From NCBI GenBank assembly GCA_902595175.1, contig CACJPB010000002.1, forward strand, positions 1 to 64,000: a stretch of 64,000 bases of DNA, given 5' to 3'. The DNA comes from an uncultured Prochlorococcus sp. (GTDB lineage: Bacteria > Cyanobacteriota > Cyanobacteriia > PCC-6307 > Cyanobiaceae). Of the stretch, positions 18,755 to 29,062 are shown piece after piece. The notes beneath the pieces were generated by a model that saw only the letters and a program-made list of their open reading frames with translations, was not told where the DNA came from and searched no databases. The position numbers and the translations under genes are program-made. The first letter of the stretch is position 1; each line of letters begins with the position of its first letter.

Positions 18755-20926
18755 TTACATTTTTACAACCTCTCCAACCTTGTACCATTTATCCTTTAGA
18801 ACATTTTCATATTTACGATTGCAACTAATCAACAAGGGTCCACATGTTTGAGGATCTAATAGTAATGATATTCTCTCGTTAAAAGTCTCTTGATCTAATG
18901 AATTCTCATTTAAAAAATTAATTATTCTTTTTTGCTTATTTACTTTATAAATTTTGTCATAAATTTCTTTATTAGATTCAAAGAAAGTACTTTTAACATC
19001 TTTTCTTATTAGATCAAATACTCCAGAATAAGCTTTAAATGCAAATAAATCTAATAAAACTTTTAGTGGCTCAAGATTGTTGCTTTGCCTATATAAATTA
19101 GATGATTCAACCATCTCTTTAAGATGTCCAATAAATCCATATCCAGTAATGTCAGTAGCAGCATTGACTAATGATTCTTTAAATTGATTTTGAAAAAGAT
19201 AAATTTCATCAATCAAATATTGCTGACTCTTTACTAAATTATTAATTACTTCAGAAGAACTACTTAGCATATTAATATTTTGCATTTGACCGGCAAAGTA
19301 AATCCCAACTCCAAGAGGTCTAGACATCATGAGAATATCTCCAATATTCATTCCAGATTTAAGCCATGGTTTTGCTCCATTTTTTAAAATACCTTGAACT
19401 GTTAAAGAAATATCTATTCCTAATGAATAAGGTTTATTTACTAAACTTCTTGCCTCGAAAGTATGGCCTCCAAGTAATTCACCTCCATGATCCTCAACTG
19501 TTGATTTAATACCTTGAAGTGATTGAGAAAAGAGGTAACTCTGAAATTCCCTTTCAACTTTTGGTAATGAAATTAAAGCCTGCGCGGATGAAAGTTTTGC
19601 TCCACTTGCCCACAAATCTGAGCATGCATGCAAAGTAGTAATTTTTGCATTAAGCCAAGGATCACTTACTAAAGCAGGAAATCCATCTACACTTTGCAAG
19701 ATAATATCTTGACCATTTTGATATATCTCAACTGAATCTTCAGGTGATAAGGCAAAAGAATTTAAATTAGAATTTATTAATGATTTATTCAAAACAATCT
19801 GAGGAATTTTTGCTGCACATCCTCTGCAATCATTCAATGAAACATTTTTTTCACTACTTTTCATAATTAGCCTTTTTGATCTGAACTTTTTAATAAAGTT
19901 GAGATCAATTTTATGCTTTAAAATCCAGAAAATAAAAGAAGGGCCAAAAACAAAATTGCGATAAATAGCAAAAGCCTTTTGATGATGGCTTGGAAATATA
20001 TTTACTATTTGCAATCCGATCTTTTGAGGAAACCACTTTTTTAATGATCTCCCTTCTATATCTTTTTTTAGATTTTGTACTAATGTATTTACAACTTTTA
20101 CTGCAAAAACACCCGATGCTGGTCTTTTTGCTGAACCTACAACTGCGCAATCACCGACAGCAAAGATTCCAGAGAAAGTTTTTATCTGTAAATTCTGATT
20201 TGTAATTATTCTGCCATAAGAATCCGAATCTAATAATTTTTTTTGTACCCATAACGGAGATGTATTTCCAGTACATAAAAGAATCTTGCCATAATCAAAA
20301 TTAAGTTTTTCAACTAAATCAATATTGGAATTACGTAAACTTTTTAGAATTGTATTATTTATTTTTTTTGAATCACATAATAGTTTTAAAGATCTATCTC
20401 CCCATCTTTTTCTCAAAGCATATGATACTTCAATTGCAGCAAGGCCACTTCCAACAACTACAAATGGAAGTTCATTAACTGAATCAAAAATGTCCTCTTT
20501 TAGTATTGAGTCATAAGCGCTTAAAAAAGGTTTAATTGAAAAAGCATTTCGATTTTTAATTAATGATTCAAATTCTTTTGGAATTATTGTTTGACTTCCA
20601 TAATTAAGCACCAACTTCGAATAATTAACTGCGGGTCTATTACTTAAAACAATTTTCTTTAAATTGAAATCAATATCCTTTACTTCTTCTTCTATAAAAG
20701 ATACTTTTGCATTTTTTGCTAAAGATTTTATATCAATTAAACTCTCTTCTAAAGTGACTGATTTTGAAATTACCGATGGGAATATAGCCGAATAAACCAA
20801 ATGAGAATCTCTAGATATAATTGAAACAGGAATTTCTGGCATTAATTCCGGAAACATTAACCATTTCTTCAATAAAGAAACATTTGAGTGTCCTCCTCCA
20901 ATTAGTACCAAATGATTAAAAGCCAT
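18755..20926 (-). CDS. selD: Fusion: FAD-dependent pyridine nucleotide-disulfide oxidoreductase + selenide, water dikinase (SelD)
   Basis: N-terminal NDH-2-like LVLIGGGHSNVSLLK, CTGNTSP, AVGDCAVV; C-terminal SelD DCRGCAAKIP, LLGGHTFEA, DITGYGFIGHLKEM, LLDPQTCGPLLIS. Confidence 0.92.
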   Translation of the reverse strand: MAFNHLVLIGGGHSNVSLLKKWLMFPELMPEIPVSIISRDSHLVYSAIFPSVISKSVTLEESLIDIKSLAKNAKVSFIEEEVKDIDFNLKKIVLSNRPAVNYSKLVLNYGSQTIIPKEFESLIKNRNAFSIKPFLSAYDSILKEDIFDSVNELPFVVVGSGLAAIEVSYALRKRWGDRSLKLLCDSKKINNTILKSLRNSNIDLVEKLNFDYGKILLCTGNTSPLWVQKKLLDSDSYGRIITNQNLQIKTFSGIFAVGDCAVVGSAKRPASGVFAVKVVNTLVQNLKKDIEGRSLKKWFPQKIGLQIVNIFPSHHQKAFAIYRNFVFGPSFIFWILKHKIDLNFIKKFRSKRLIMKSSEKNVSLNDCRGCAAKIPQIVLNKSLINSNLNSFALSPEDSVEIYQNGQDIILQSVDGFPALVSDPWLNAKITTLHACSDLWASGAKLSSAQALISLPKVEREFQSYLFSQSLQGIKSTVEDHGGELLGGHTFEARSLVNKPYSLGIDISLTVQGILKNGAKPWLKSGMNIGDILMMSRPLGVGIYFAGQMQNINMLSSSSEVINNLVKSQQYLIDEIYLFQNQFKESLVNAATDITGYGFIGHLKEMVESSNLYRQSNNLEPLKVLLDLFAFKAYSGVFDLIRKDVKSTFFESNKEIYDKIYKVNKQKRIINFLNENSLDQETFNERISLLLDPQTCGPLLISCNRKYENVLKDKWYKVGEVVKM

Positions 20927-20936
20927 TTACATCACT

Positions 20937-21830
20937 ATGAATAAAGAACATTTATTACCAATTGAAAAATCAAGATTAGGAGTGATTGGTGGAAGTGGAT
21001 TTTATTCAATGGATCAAATAGAGTACTTAAGAGAACTAGAAATCAATACTCCCTATGGTAAACCTTCTGATTCAATAAAGGTATATAATCTTGGAAACCT
21101 AGAGATAGCATTTATTCCTAGACATGGCAGGACACATAGTTTAAATCCTTCTGAAATCCCTTACAAAGCTAATATTTGGGCTTTAAGATCAATAGGAGTA
21201 AGATGGATTATCGCCCCATCAGCAGTTGGTTCATTACAAGAACAGATAAGGCCACTCGATATAGTGGTTCCAGATCAATTTATAGACCGAACAAAAAATA
21301 GACCAGCAACCTTCTTTAACGAGGGAGCTGTTGCTCACGTAACTATGGGAGATCCCTTCTGCACAAATTTATCACGTATATTAAGTGAAATCGGAGAAAA
21401 AAATATTCCTGGCGGTAGACAATTGCATAGAGGGGGCACCTATCTAGCAATGGAAGGTCCCGCTTTCTCAACTAGAGCAGAATCTAATTTATATAGGAGT
21501 TGGGGATGTTCAATAATTGGGATGACGAACCACACAGAAGCAAGATTAGCTAAAGAAGCTGAAATAGCTTACTCCTCCTTATCTATGGTTACTGACTATG
21601 ATTGCTGGCATCAAACTCACCAAGAAGTTTCTGTAGAGATGGTTTTGGATAATCTTAGATCAAATACTGAAGTGGCTAATAAAATAATATTTGAAGTAGC
21701 TAAATTAATTGAAAAAGAAAGACCAAAAAGTAAGTCTCATTTTTCATTAAAAGATGGATTGATAACCCAAAAAGAAAATATCCCAAGCTCCACAAAAGAG
21801 AAACTAAGGATATTTACTGATTCTTATTAG
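20937..21830 (+). CDS. mtnP: S-methyl-5'-thioadenosine phosphorylase
   Basis: LGVIGGSGFYSM; FIPRHGRTHSLNPSEIPYKANIWAL; MTNHTEARLAKEAEIAYSSLSMVTDYDCWH. Confidence 0.95.
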   Translation: MNKEHLLPIEKSRLGVIGGSGFYSMDQIEYLRELEINTPYGKPSDSIKVYNLGNLEIAFIPRHGRTHSLNPSEIPYKANIWALRSIGVRWIIAPSAVGSLQEQIRPLDIVVPDQFIDRTKNRPATFFNEGAVAHVTMGDPFCTNLSRILSEIGEKNIPGGRQLHRGGTYLAMEGPAFSTRAESNLYRSWGCSIIGMTNHTEARLAKEAEIAYSSLSMVTDYDCWHQTHQEVSVEMVLDNLRSNTEVANKIIFEVAKLIEKERPKSKSHFSLKDGLITQKENIPSSTKEKLRIFTDSY

Positions 21831-21873
21831 GCTTATTTGATATAAGTGATTATCAGGCCAAGGTAAGGATTTG

Positions 21874-22071
21874 TTAGCCGCCAGCTCCAACCCCTTGGTA
21901 TGAACCATAGAAAAATATACCTAAAACGAAGATAACTGCAATTCCACCTGCAGTAGCAACAAGCCATAGAGGAAGAGTTCCTTCTGTCCACCTTCTTTCC
22001 CATGCAACTGCTGGTCTACCATCGGGAAGTCTGTCTGGGATTCTTCCATCAGGTCCTTTTAATTTACTCAT
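21874..22071 (-). CDS. psbJ: Photosystem II protein PsbJ
   Basis: [35 protein letters not shown]-type C-terminus; psbEFLJ order. Confidence 0.95.
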   Translation of the reverse strand: MSKLKGPDGRIPDRLPDGRPAVAWERRWTEGTLPLWLVATAGGIAVIFVLGIFFYGSYQGVGAGG

Positions 22072-22080
22072 AGTTTTAAT

Positions 22081-22200
22081 TTAATTGAAAAAGTAACTGG
22101 AAAATAAAATTCCCAATACAAAGACTGATAATAAGCCTAAATAAAGGCTTGTACGATTAAGTTCAACTGGAACTTTATTAGGATTTTCGTTTACTTGCAT
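22081..22200 (-). CDS. psbL: Photosystem II protein PsbL
   Basis: [42 protein letters not shown]-track start at 22293 is over-extended. Confidence 0.96.
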
Positions 22201-22211
22201 GATAGTTAAAT

Positions 22212-22358
22212 TTATCGGGCTACGAATTGCATAGCAGCAATAGAACCTAGAAAGAATACTGACGGAATAGCTAGAGCGTGAACTGCTAGCCAACGGACAG
22301 TAAATATAGGATAGACGCGGACTTCCGCAGCCTGCATTGGAGCTTGAGAATTAGTCAT
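22212..22358 (-). CDS. psbF: Cytochrome b559 beta subunit PsbF
   Basis: Not in ORF track. [48 protein letters not shown]. Confidence 0.97.
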
Positions 22359-22360
22359 TG

Positions 22361-22615
22361 TTATTTTGTTCTTAAATCAAGTTGAGATTTCGCTTCAAAT
22401 CTTTGCGTTACAACAGGAGCTTTTGCTTCAGATGCCTGAAAATAACTATCAGGACGAGGAGTACCGAAAGCGTCGTAAGCCAAACCTGTGTATACGAATA
22501 AGAAGCCCGCTATAAAGATAGCTGGTAATGTTACTGCATGAATAATCCAGTACCTAATACTGGTGATTATTTCAAAAAATGGGCGTTCACCCGTTGAACC
22601 TGCGGCCATAATCAC
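22361..22615 (-). CDS. psbE: Cytochrome b559 alpha subunit PsbE
   Basis: [53 protein letters not shown]. Confidence 0.98.
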
Positions 22616-22744
22616 AAATGTTTACCATATGATCTTACAGTGTAAAATCATAAGTTCGCGAAGAAATTAACAGCTTGGTTACAGACAGTTGTTAAATTAA
22701 TCCAAAATTAAGATTTTTTTTATTATTTTTTAGTTATTAGAGAT

Positions 22745-23758
22745 TCAGCCATTCCATTTAAGAATGTAACCACGTTCGCCAAGTATGAATCCTTTTTGAT
22801 TATTTAAAGACTCCTTATCAAGAAAAACTATTTTTATATAGTTAGTAGGCAATGCAGAAGCAAGAGGATCTGAATTCCAAGTTTCACCTTGATCTTTACT
22901 TACTATTAAAGTGCCATTACCACCGCCAGCCCATATGTCACCATTTGGATCCCAACCCATATCTAGATAATTGTAACCATTAAGGATAGGGATAATAGGC
23001 TTTGACCAACTTTCTAGATTATTAGAATCTTCATTAAATCTAATTTCCGCACCTCTTGAAAGCATCCATAAACTTCCTTCTGGGTTGAAACCAATGCTTT
23101 GCACTCTTTTACTACTTGCTCTTTGGTGAGCAATCCAAGTATTACTATCACTATCAAGAGTAGAGAAGAAATTTCCAAGACTGCTTACGCTCACATAATC
23201 ACCGCTAGATGTTCTTCTTAAATCTCTTATACCTCCCTGTTCCGAAGGGTCTGATACTTTTGCCTCCCATGTTTCACCGCTATTGGAAGTTTCATAAATA
23301 GCTGCTGAGGTTGTTGCCAATTGAGCAACTCCTTCATCAATAGTGGTAACTAAGAAAGGTTGGCCTGGTAACTTCCCAAGTGAAAGTCTAGTCCAATTTT
23401 TACCTTCATCTAAAGTATGCATTACGAGAGAGGGTTGCCCTATTAACCAACCTTCAGAACCCTTAAAATCAATATCGAGAAGGCGAAAGTTTTCTTCAGC
23501 AGAAATATCTAATGATCTTTTTTCCCATGTTTCACCACCATCAGTAGATTCCATAATCAATCTGTTTGAGCCTACTAAAAACCCATGATTATCATCTATA
23601 AAATCAACATCTAAAGCATTAGCCTGATCTTCAAACTGAATTGTTTTCCAAGGGCTGCTTTCATTCATCTTGACGCCTGTAGATGAACAACTGCTTAAAA
23701 CAAAACAGAGAACTACAGATAAAAGAAGATTAGGAATACTGGTAAAAAAATTTTTCAT
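22745..23758 (-). CDS. ycf48: Photosystem II assembly factor Ycf48/HCF136
   Basis: Repeated (S/M)TDGGETW, DEGKNW, NSGETW, DQGETW motifs of the Ycf48 beta-propeller; lipobox-like LSSCSS; upstream of psbEFLJ. Confidence 0.94.
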   Translation of the reverse strand: MKNFFTSIPNLLLSVVLCFVLSSCSSTGVKMNESSPWKTIQFEDQANALDVDFIDDNHGFLVGSNRLIMESTDGGETWEKRSLDISAEENFRLLDIDFKGSEGWLIGQPSLVMHTLDEGKNWTRLSLGKLPGQPFLVTTIDEGVAQLATTSAAIYETSNSGETWEAKVSDPSEQGGIRDLRRTSSGDYVSVSSLGNFFSTLDSDSNTWIAHQRASSKRVQSIGFNPEGSLWMLSRGAEIRFNEDSNNLESWSKPIIPILNGYNYLDMGWDPNGDIWAGGGNGTLIVSKDQGETWNSDPLASALPTNYIKIVFLDKESLNNQKGFILGERGYILKWNG

Positions 23759-23767
23759 TTAATTATA

Positions 23768-24196
23768 TTAATGCAAAGAGTACAAAGAAAGGAACATAGC
23801 AGCAGCAAACGCCAAACCTCCAAAAATCAATATATTTTTTTGTCCAGGAGGTAAACTATTAAATCCAAATCCATAAACTAAATTCTCTTCAAATCCACTA
23901 GGTTTTGCTCTAGATCCAATATCCTTATAAAAATTTTTACCAGCTCGACAAACAGGGCAAGCAAAAGTATTCCCATCCAACTCTGAAAAAGGCGTATTTT
24001 TAGGTATGTTTAATTTTTTATTTCCTTCAGACGGATCATAAATATATCCACAACTTCTACATTCGAATCTATTTTGTTCTAGATTGATGGTAGGTTGTTC
24101 AACATTTGCTCCTGAGGAATTTTCAGAAAGTTTTTCTTTCTCAAAATCTTCAACTATTTTGTTTTCCTCAGAGGCTGGTTGAATGTTTTCACTCAC
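23768..24196 (-). CDS. rub: Membrane-anchored rubredoxin
   Basis: FECRSCGYIYDPSEG...FACPVCRAGK plus C-terminal TM. Confidence 0.95.
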   Translation of the reverse strand: MSENIQPASEENKIVEDFEKEKLSENSSGANVEQPTINLEQNRFECRSCGYIYDPSEGNKKLNIPKNTPFSELDGNTFACPVCRAGKNFYKDIGSRAKPSGFEENLVYGFGFNSLPPGQKNILIFGGLAFAAAMFLSLYSLH

Positions 24197-24273
24197 GGTT
24201 TATTATTGTTCTTTAAGAACTTTAAAAGATTTTGCTTAATTAAGCGACTTTTATTCAAAATTAATTTTTTAAG

Positions 24274-24636
24274 ATGTTTTTATTAACTGGCTATGAATAC
24301 TTTTTAGGTTTTCTTCTAATTGCTGCAGCTGTTCCAGTATTAGCTCTAGTTACTAATCTCATCGTTGCCCCTAAAGGCAGAACAGGGGAAAGAAAACTTA
24401 CTTATGAATCTGGAATGGAGCCTATTGGGGGAGCATGGATTCAATTTAATATCCGTTATTACATGTTTGCCTTGGTTTTCGTTATATTTGATGTTGAGAC
24501 AGTATTCCTTTATCCTTGGGCTGTTGCTTTCAATAGATTAGGCTTATTAGCTTTTATTGAGGCTTTAATCTTCATTGCAATACTTGTTATTGCCCTGGCA
24601 TACGCATGGAGAAAAGGTGCTTTAGAATGGAGTTAA
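24274..24636 (+). CDS. ndhC: NAD(P)H-quinone oxidoreductase subunit 3
   Basis: [42 protein letters not shown]. Confidence 0.98.
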   Translation: MFLLTGYEYFLGFLLIAAAVPVLALVTNLIVAPKGRTGERKLTYESGMEPIGGAWIQFNIRYYMFALVFVIFDVETVFLYPWAVAFNRLGLLAFIEALIFIAILVIALAYAWRKGALEWS

Positions 24637-24640
24637 AAAA

Positions 24641-25375
24641 TTGAATCCACAACTATCCCCAAAAGCAATAAGAGAAATTCGAGAAGGGACTTGTAACCCT
24701 CTTGGTGCACCCCAAGTTACTACAGATTTAAGCGAAAACATTATATTGACAAGCTTAGACGATCTTCATAATTGGGCTAGACTAAGTAGTCTTTGGCCTC
24801 TCTTATACGGAACCGCTTGTTGTTTTATAGAATTTGCTGCCTTAATCGGATCTAGATTTGATTTTGATAGGTTTGGATTAGTGCCTAGAAGTTCACCAAG
24901 GCAAGCAGATTTGCTAATAGTTGCAGGAACAGTAACTATGAAGATGGCTCCAGCCCTGGTGAGACTTTATGAACAAATGCCTGAACCAAAGTATGTAATC
25001 GCTATGGGTGCTTGCACAATTACAGGTGGAATGTTCAGTGCTGATTCTACAACCGCTGTAAGAGGTGTTGATAAGTTGATACCAGTTGATTTATACCTCC
25101 CAGGATGTCCACCAAGACCAGAAGCAATTTTTGATGCTGTAATTAAGTTAAGAAAAAAAGTTGGTAATGAATCAATTTTAGAGCGCACAAAAACTGAACA
25201 AACTCACAGATACATAACATCTGATCACGAAATGAATCTCGTTTTCTCAGAAAATACAGGTGAATATCTAAACAAAACTTCAGTTAACGCAATAACCCCC
25301 TCCCAAAAAGAAAAAATAACCGAATTACCTGAAAATTCCGAAAAAACTGAAATTATTAACTCTATAGAAGATTAA
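24641..25375 (+). CDS. ndhK: NAD(P)H-quinone oxidoreductase subunit K
   Basis: [51 protein letters not shown]. Confidence 0.98.
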   Translation: MNPQLSPKAIREIREGTCNPLGAPQVTTDLSENIILTSLDDLHNWARLSSLWPLLYGTACCFIEFAALIGSRFDFDRFGLVPRSSPRQADLLIVAGTVTMKMAPALVRLYEQMPEPKYVIAMGACTITGGMFSADSTTAVRGVDKLIPVDLYLPGCPPRPEAIFDAVIKLRKKVGNESILERTKTEQTHRYITSDHEMNLVFSENTGEYLNKTSVNAITPSQKEKITELPENSEKTEIINSIED

Positions 25376-25905
25376 TGGAAAAAGACGGTTTAGACATATC
25401 CTCAGATACTTCAATAGAAAAAGAAGGGTTTATTAGCCAATCTTTGTCTAAAGACGGAATTCCAAATCAATCTTTATCTGATGATCACATAGGAATTGAA
25501 AATATTTCTGTGGAACCTGGCAAATTATATGAAGCAGTATCCGCCTTAAGAAATTACGGTTTTAATTATCTCCAATGTCAAGGAGGATATGATGAGGGAC
25601 CAGGGAAAAACCTTGTGAGTTTCTACCATTTTATAACTGTTGATGATTTACAAAAAATTGAAAAAATTAAAGAAGTCAGATTAAAAGTTTTCCTAAAAAG
25701 AGATTCTGATTTATCAATCCCTAGTTTGTATGAGATTTTTAAAGGAAGTGATTGGCAAGAAAGAGAAACTTTTGATATGTATGGAATAAATTTTATTGAT
25801 CATCCAAATCCCAAAAGATTATTAATGCCTGAAGATTGGAGAGGATGGCCATTAAGGAAAGATTATATTCAGCCAGATTTCTATGAACTTCAAGATGCTT
25901 ATTAA
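25375..25905 (+). CDS. ndhJ: NAD(P)H-quinone oxidoreductase subunit J
   Basis: [36 protein letters not shown]. Confidence 0.98.
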   Translation: MEKDGLDISSDTSIEKEGFISQSLSKDGIPNQSLSDDHIGIENISVEPGKLYEAVSALRNYGFNYLQCQGGYDEGPGKNLVSFYHFITVDDLQKIEKIKEVRLKVFLKRDSDLSIPSLYEIFKGSDWQERETFDMYGINFIDHPNPKRLLMPEDWRGWPLRKDYIQPDFYELQDAY

Positions 25906-27329
25906 CTTAATTTTTTTAATTTTCGGTATATAAACATAACTGCTCTTGCGAGTCTCCTTGGATCATGTCTAAGAGTTGGAGTTATTCTTCTTGAATACAA
26001 TGGTGCTTGCAAAACATAATAACCCTCAGATAATAATTTTTCTTTATTACATTGGACAGGCTCTGCCCCTCTACTTTCGTAATAGTCTACTAATGGAGAT
26101 TTTTCGAATTGAATCTGAGATAATATTGAGTTAAAAATTCGAGTATTAACTCCAAAATTTGATAATTGTTTTTCTATTGCTTTGATATGTTGATAGACAT
26201 CAAGTCCATCTGTCTCTCCAGGCTGAGTCATCAAATTACTTATGTAAATTTTAGGAGCATTACTTTGCAATAAGGCATCTACTATCTCTGGTACTAAAAG
26301 ATTAGGCAATAAAGAAGTGTATAGACTACCTGGGCCAAGAATAATTAAATCAGCTTCTTTTATAGATTCAAGAGCGCTTGGAAGAGCTGAAGGATTTTCT
26401 GGTAAGTAACCAATCCTTGAAATTAATTTTTTTGATTTACTTATCTTGCTTTCACCATAAATTTTTTCACCATCTTCTAATTCGGCCCATAACATAACAT
26501 CAATATTTGTTGCAGGTAAAACTTGACCTTGAACCGCCAAAACCTTACTAGAGGCTTGAACTGCTTTTTCTAAACTGCCTGTAATTGTTGTTAAAGCTGA
26601 CAAGAATAGATTTCCAAAACTATGGCCTTCCAGACCACTTCCTCCTGAAAATCTGTACTGAAATAATCTCGTTAAAGTAGGTTCTTCGTTTGATAAAGCT
26701 GCCAAACAATTTCTAATATCACCTGGAGGTTGAACGCCTAATTGTTTTCTGAGAATTCCACTACTTCCACCATCATCGGATACAGTTACAATTGCTGTGA
26801 TATTACTACTATAATTTTTTAAGCCTTTCAGCAAAGTAGATAAGCCTGTACCTCCCCCAATTGCAACAATATTTGGACCTCTGTTTAATTTACTTTTAAC
26901 TCTTAGTGCATCAACTAAAAATGTATCTTTTTCTGGAACAAGTGCTTTTTGAATAGAATTAAGACTTCTATTTTGTCCAATCCCTATTAATAATATTCCA
27001 ATAACAAAAATCAATGGTCCCATTAATGAAACAGGCAAAATACTGGTTAAACCTGTAATTACCGAAAAAAATATTTCAATGAGCCAATAGAGCGGTCTTA
27101 AATTTGTCCAAATTACCACCCCTAATAATGTAGTCAAAAAACCTATCGCAGATGTAAACATCCATCTTTTTATTACCAATCCTGGCAAAAGCCAACTCAA
27201 AATTCTTAAGATTTTATTCAATAAGTCAAACTTAGACCTTTTAAAATTTTTATAGTATCTTCTCACCCTTTTTTTACGCTTATTCATTAAAAAACCTCTT
27301 AAATTATTTTTCTCAAATTTAAAAACCAT
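25902..27329 (-). CDS. YvcK/CofD-like gluconeogenesis-factor family protein
   Basis: [54 protein letters not shown]. Confidence 0.92.
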   Translation of the reverse strand: MVFKFEKNNLRGFLMNKRKKRVRRYYKNFKRSKFDLLNKILRILSWLLPGLVIKRWMFTSAIGFLTTLLGVVIWTNLRPLYWLIEIFFSVITGLTSILPVSLMGPLIFVIGILLIGIGQNRSLNSIQKALVPEKDTFLVDALRVKSKLNRGPNIVAIGGGTGLSTLLKGLKNYSSNITAIVTVSDDGGSSGILRKQLGVQPPGDIRNCLAALSNEEPTLTRLFQYRFSGGSGLEGHSFGNLFLSALTTITGSLEKAVQASSKVLAVQGQVLPATNIDVMLWAELEDGEKIYGESKISKSKKLISRIGYLPENPSALPSALESIKEADLIILGPGSLYTSLLPNLLVPEIVDALLQSNAPKIYISNLMTQPGETDGLDVYQHIKAIEKQLSNFGVNTRIFNSILSQIQFEKSPLVDYYESRGAEPVQCNKEKLLSEGYYVLQAPLYSRRITPTLRHDPRRLARAVMFIYRKLKKLS

Positions 27330-27418
27330 ATAGAATCATTATAAATCAAATTCATACATCCTTTTTTTATTTATAAAAATAGGCAAAATGAAATATATAC
27401 ATGCTCTTTATATAAGTT

Positions 27419-28204
27419 TTGAAAAAATCAAAACATGCAGTTGAAACAAAAAACCTCTCAATAAGCTGGGGCGAAGTAAATGTGCTTAATCAAATAAATT
27501 TTGAACTTAATGATGGAGAGAAATTAGCTATTGTTGGCCCCTCTGGTTCTGGTAAATCAACCATATTAAAAATATTAGCAGGACTCATTTTACCTACCAA
27601 AGGAGAATTAAGAATATTTGGTGAGAATCAAACTTATTTGAGATTGGATCAAAATAATCCCCCTGACGTAAGACTAGTTTTTCAGAACCCGGCTTTGTTA
27701 GGATCTTTAACAATTGAAGAAAATGTAGGTTTTCTTCTTAAGAGAAATAAAAACCTATCTAAAAAATTAATTCATGAAATAGTTTGTGAATGCTTGGCTG
27801 AGGTAGGATTATTCAATGTTGAGAATAAACTTCCAAATGAATTAAGCGGAGGCATGCAAAAAAGAGTAAGTTTTGCTAGAGCATTAATTACTGATCAAAC
27901 TCTTAATGCAAAATCTAAACCTTTATTACTTTTTGATGAACCAACTGCCGGCCTTGATCCAATTGCCTCAACAAGAATTGAAGATTTAATTAATAAGACA
28001 AATGATAAAGCTAGCGGATCATCTATTGTAGTTAGTCATGTTCTTAGTACTATAGAAAGGACTTCAGATAAAGTTTTAATGCTTTATGGAGGCAAATTTA
28101 GATGGGCAGGTTCTATTGACGAATTTAAAGAGAGTAATGATCCCTATGTCTTCCAATTTAGGCATGGAAAACTTGATGGTCCAATGCAACCCAAAGACAT
28201 TTAG
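27419..28204 (+). CDS. ABC transporter ATP-binding protein (MlaF/TGD3-like)
   Basis: Walker A GPSGSGKST, LSGGMQKRVSFARAL, LLLFDEPTAGLDP; followed by an MCE-domain gene. Confidence 0.9.
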   Translation: MKKSKHAVETKNLSISWGEVNVLNQINFELNDGEKLAIVGPSGSGKSTILKILAGLILPTKGELRIFGENQTYLRLDQNNPPDVRLVFQNPALLGSLTIEENVGFLLKRNKNLSKKLIHEIVCECLAEVGLFNVENKLPNELSGGMQKRVSFARALITDQTLNAKSKPLLLFDEPTAGLDPIASTRIEDLINKTNDKASGSSIVVSHVLSTIERTSDKVLMLYGGKFRWAGSIDEFKESNDPYVFQFRHGKLDGPMQPKDI

Positions 28205-28209
28205 AAATT

Positions 28210-29055
28210 ATGCGTAGAAGCTTAAGAGATTCAATAGTTGGTTTTTCCTTATTAGGAGGAATCATAATATTCACATTTTTTTCTTTTTGGCTAAGAGGAG
28301 TACGTTTATCTTCAAAAAATTGGTACCTCTTTGCTGAATTCAATAACGCAAGCGGTTTATCAAAAAAATCTCCAGTTACTTACAGAGGAATTTTAGTAGG
28401 ATCAATAGAAGATATCCTTTTTACGAATGAATCAATTAAAGCAAAGATAGTTTTAAATAATCCTGAAATTATTCTTCCAAGGCCAGCATTTGCAAGGGTA
28501 GTTACAAATTCTTTCCTTGGAGGAGATGTGCAAGTTGCTTTAGAAACTAGTGACAAGATAATTCCAAAAAATATTGCAAAACCTATATCAGAAAAATGCA
28601 ATACGAAGTTAATTATTTGTCAGGGTGATACTATCTCAGGTAAACAACTATCAAGTCTCTCGAATATAACTAATAGAATAAGTCAAATTTTAAAAGAAAC
28701 AAATCAAGAAAACTTAATTGAGAACATCGTTAACTCAATCGATCAATTTGACAGAACACAAGAAAATCTTGATGAATTAATTTATTTATCGAAACAAGAA
28801 ATACAAAGAATTGAACCTCTCATAACAGAAATTACAATTGCGGCAAATCATTTGAATAACATTTTGTCTACTATCGATGACAAAGAAACCCTTAATGACA
28901 TTAAATTGACAATTAATGCTGCGAGATCTATCTCAACCAAAATAGATGATATGAGTGATGACTTTGAAAAATTAAAAAAAGACAAAGAATTAACTAAATC
29001 TATAAGAGATTTAACGATTGGACTTTCAAAATTTCTTAACGAAATTTATCCCTGA
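28210..29055 (+). CDS. MCE/MlaD-domain lipid-transport protein
   Basis: N-terminal TM, FAEFNNASGLSKKSPVTYRGILVGSIEDI. Confidence 0.88.
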   Translation: MRRSLRDSIVGFSLLGGIIIFTFFSFWLRGVRLSSKNWYLFAEFNNASGLSKKSPVTYRGILVGSIEDILFTNESIKAKIVLNNPEIILPRPAFARVVTNSFLGGDVQVALETSDKIIPKNIAKPISEKCNTKLIICQGDTISGKQLSSLSNITNRISQILKETNQENLIENIVNSIDQFDRTQENLDELIYLSKQEIQRIEPLITEITIAANHLNNILSTIDDKETLNDIKLTINAARSISTKIDDMSDDFEKLKKDKELTKSIRDLTIGLSKFLNEIYP

Positions 29056-29062
29056 GAAATAT

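Noticed and set aside
19990-20205. ORF antisense to the SelD fusion gene
   Set aside because: No independent support; shadow ORF.
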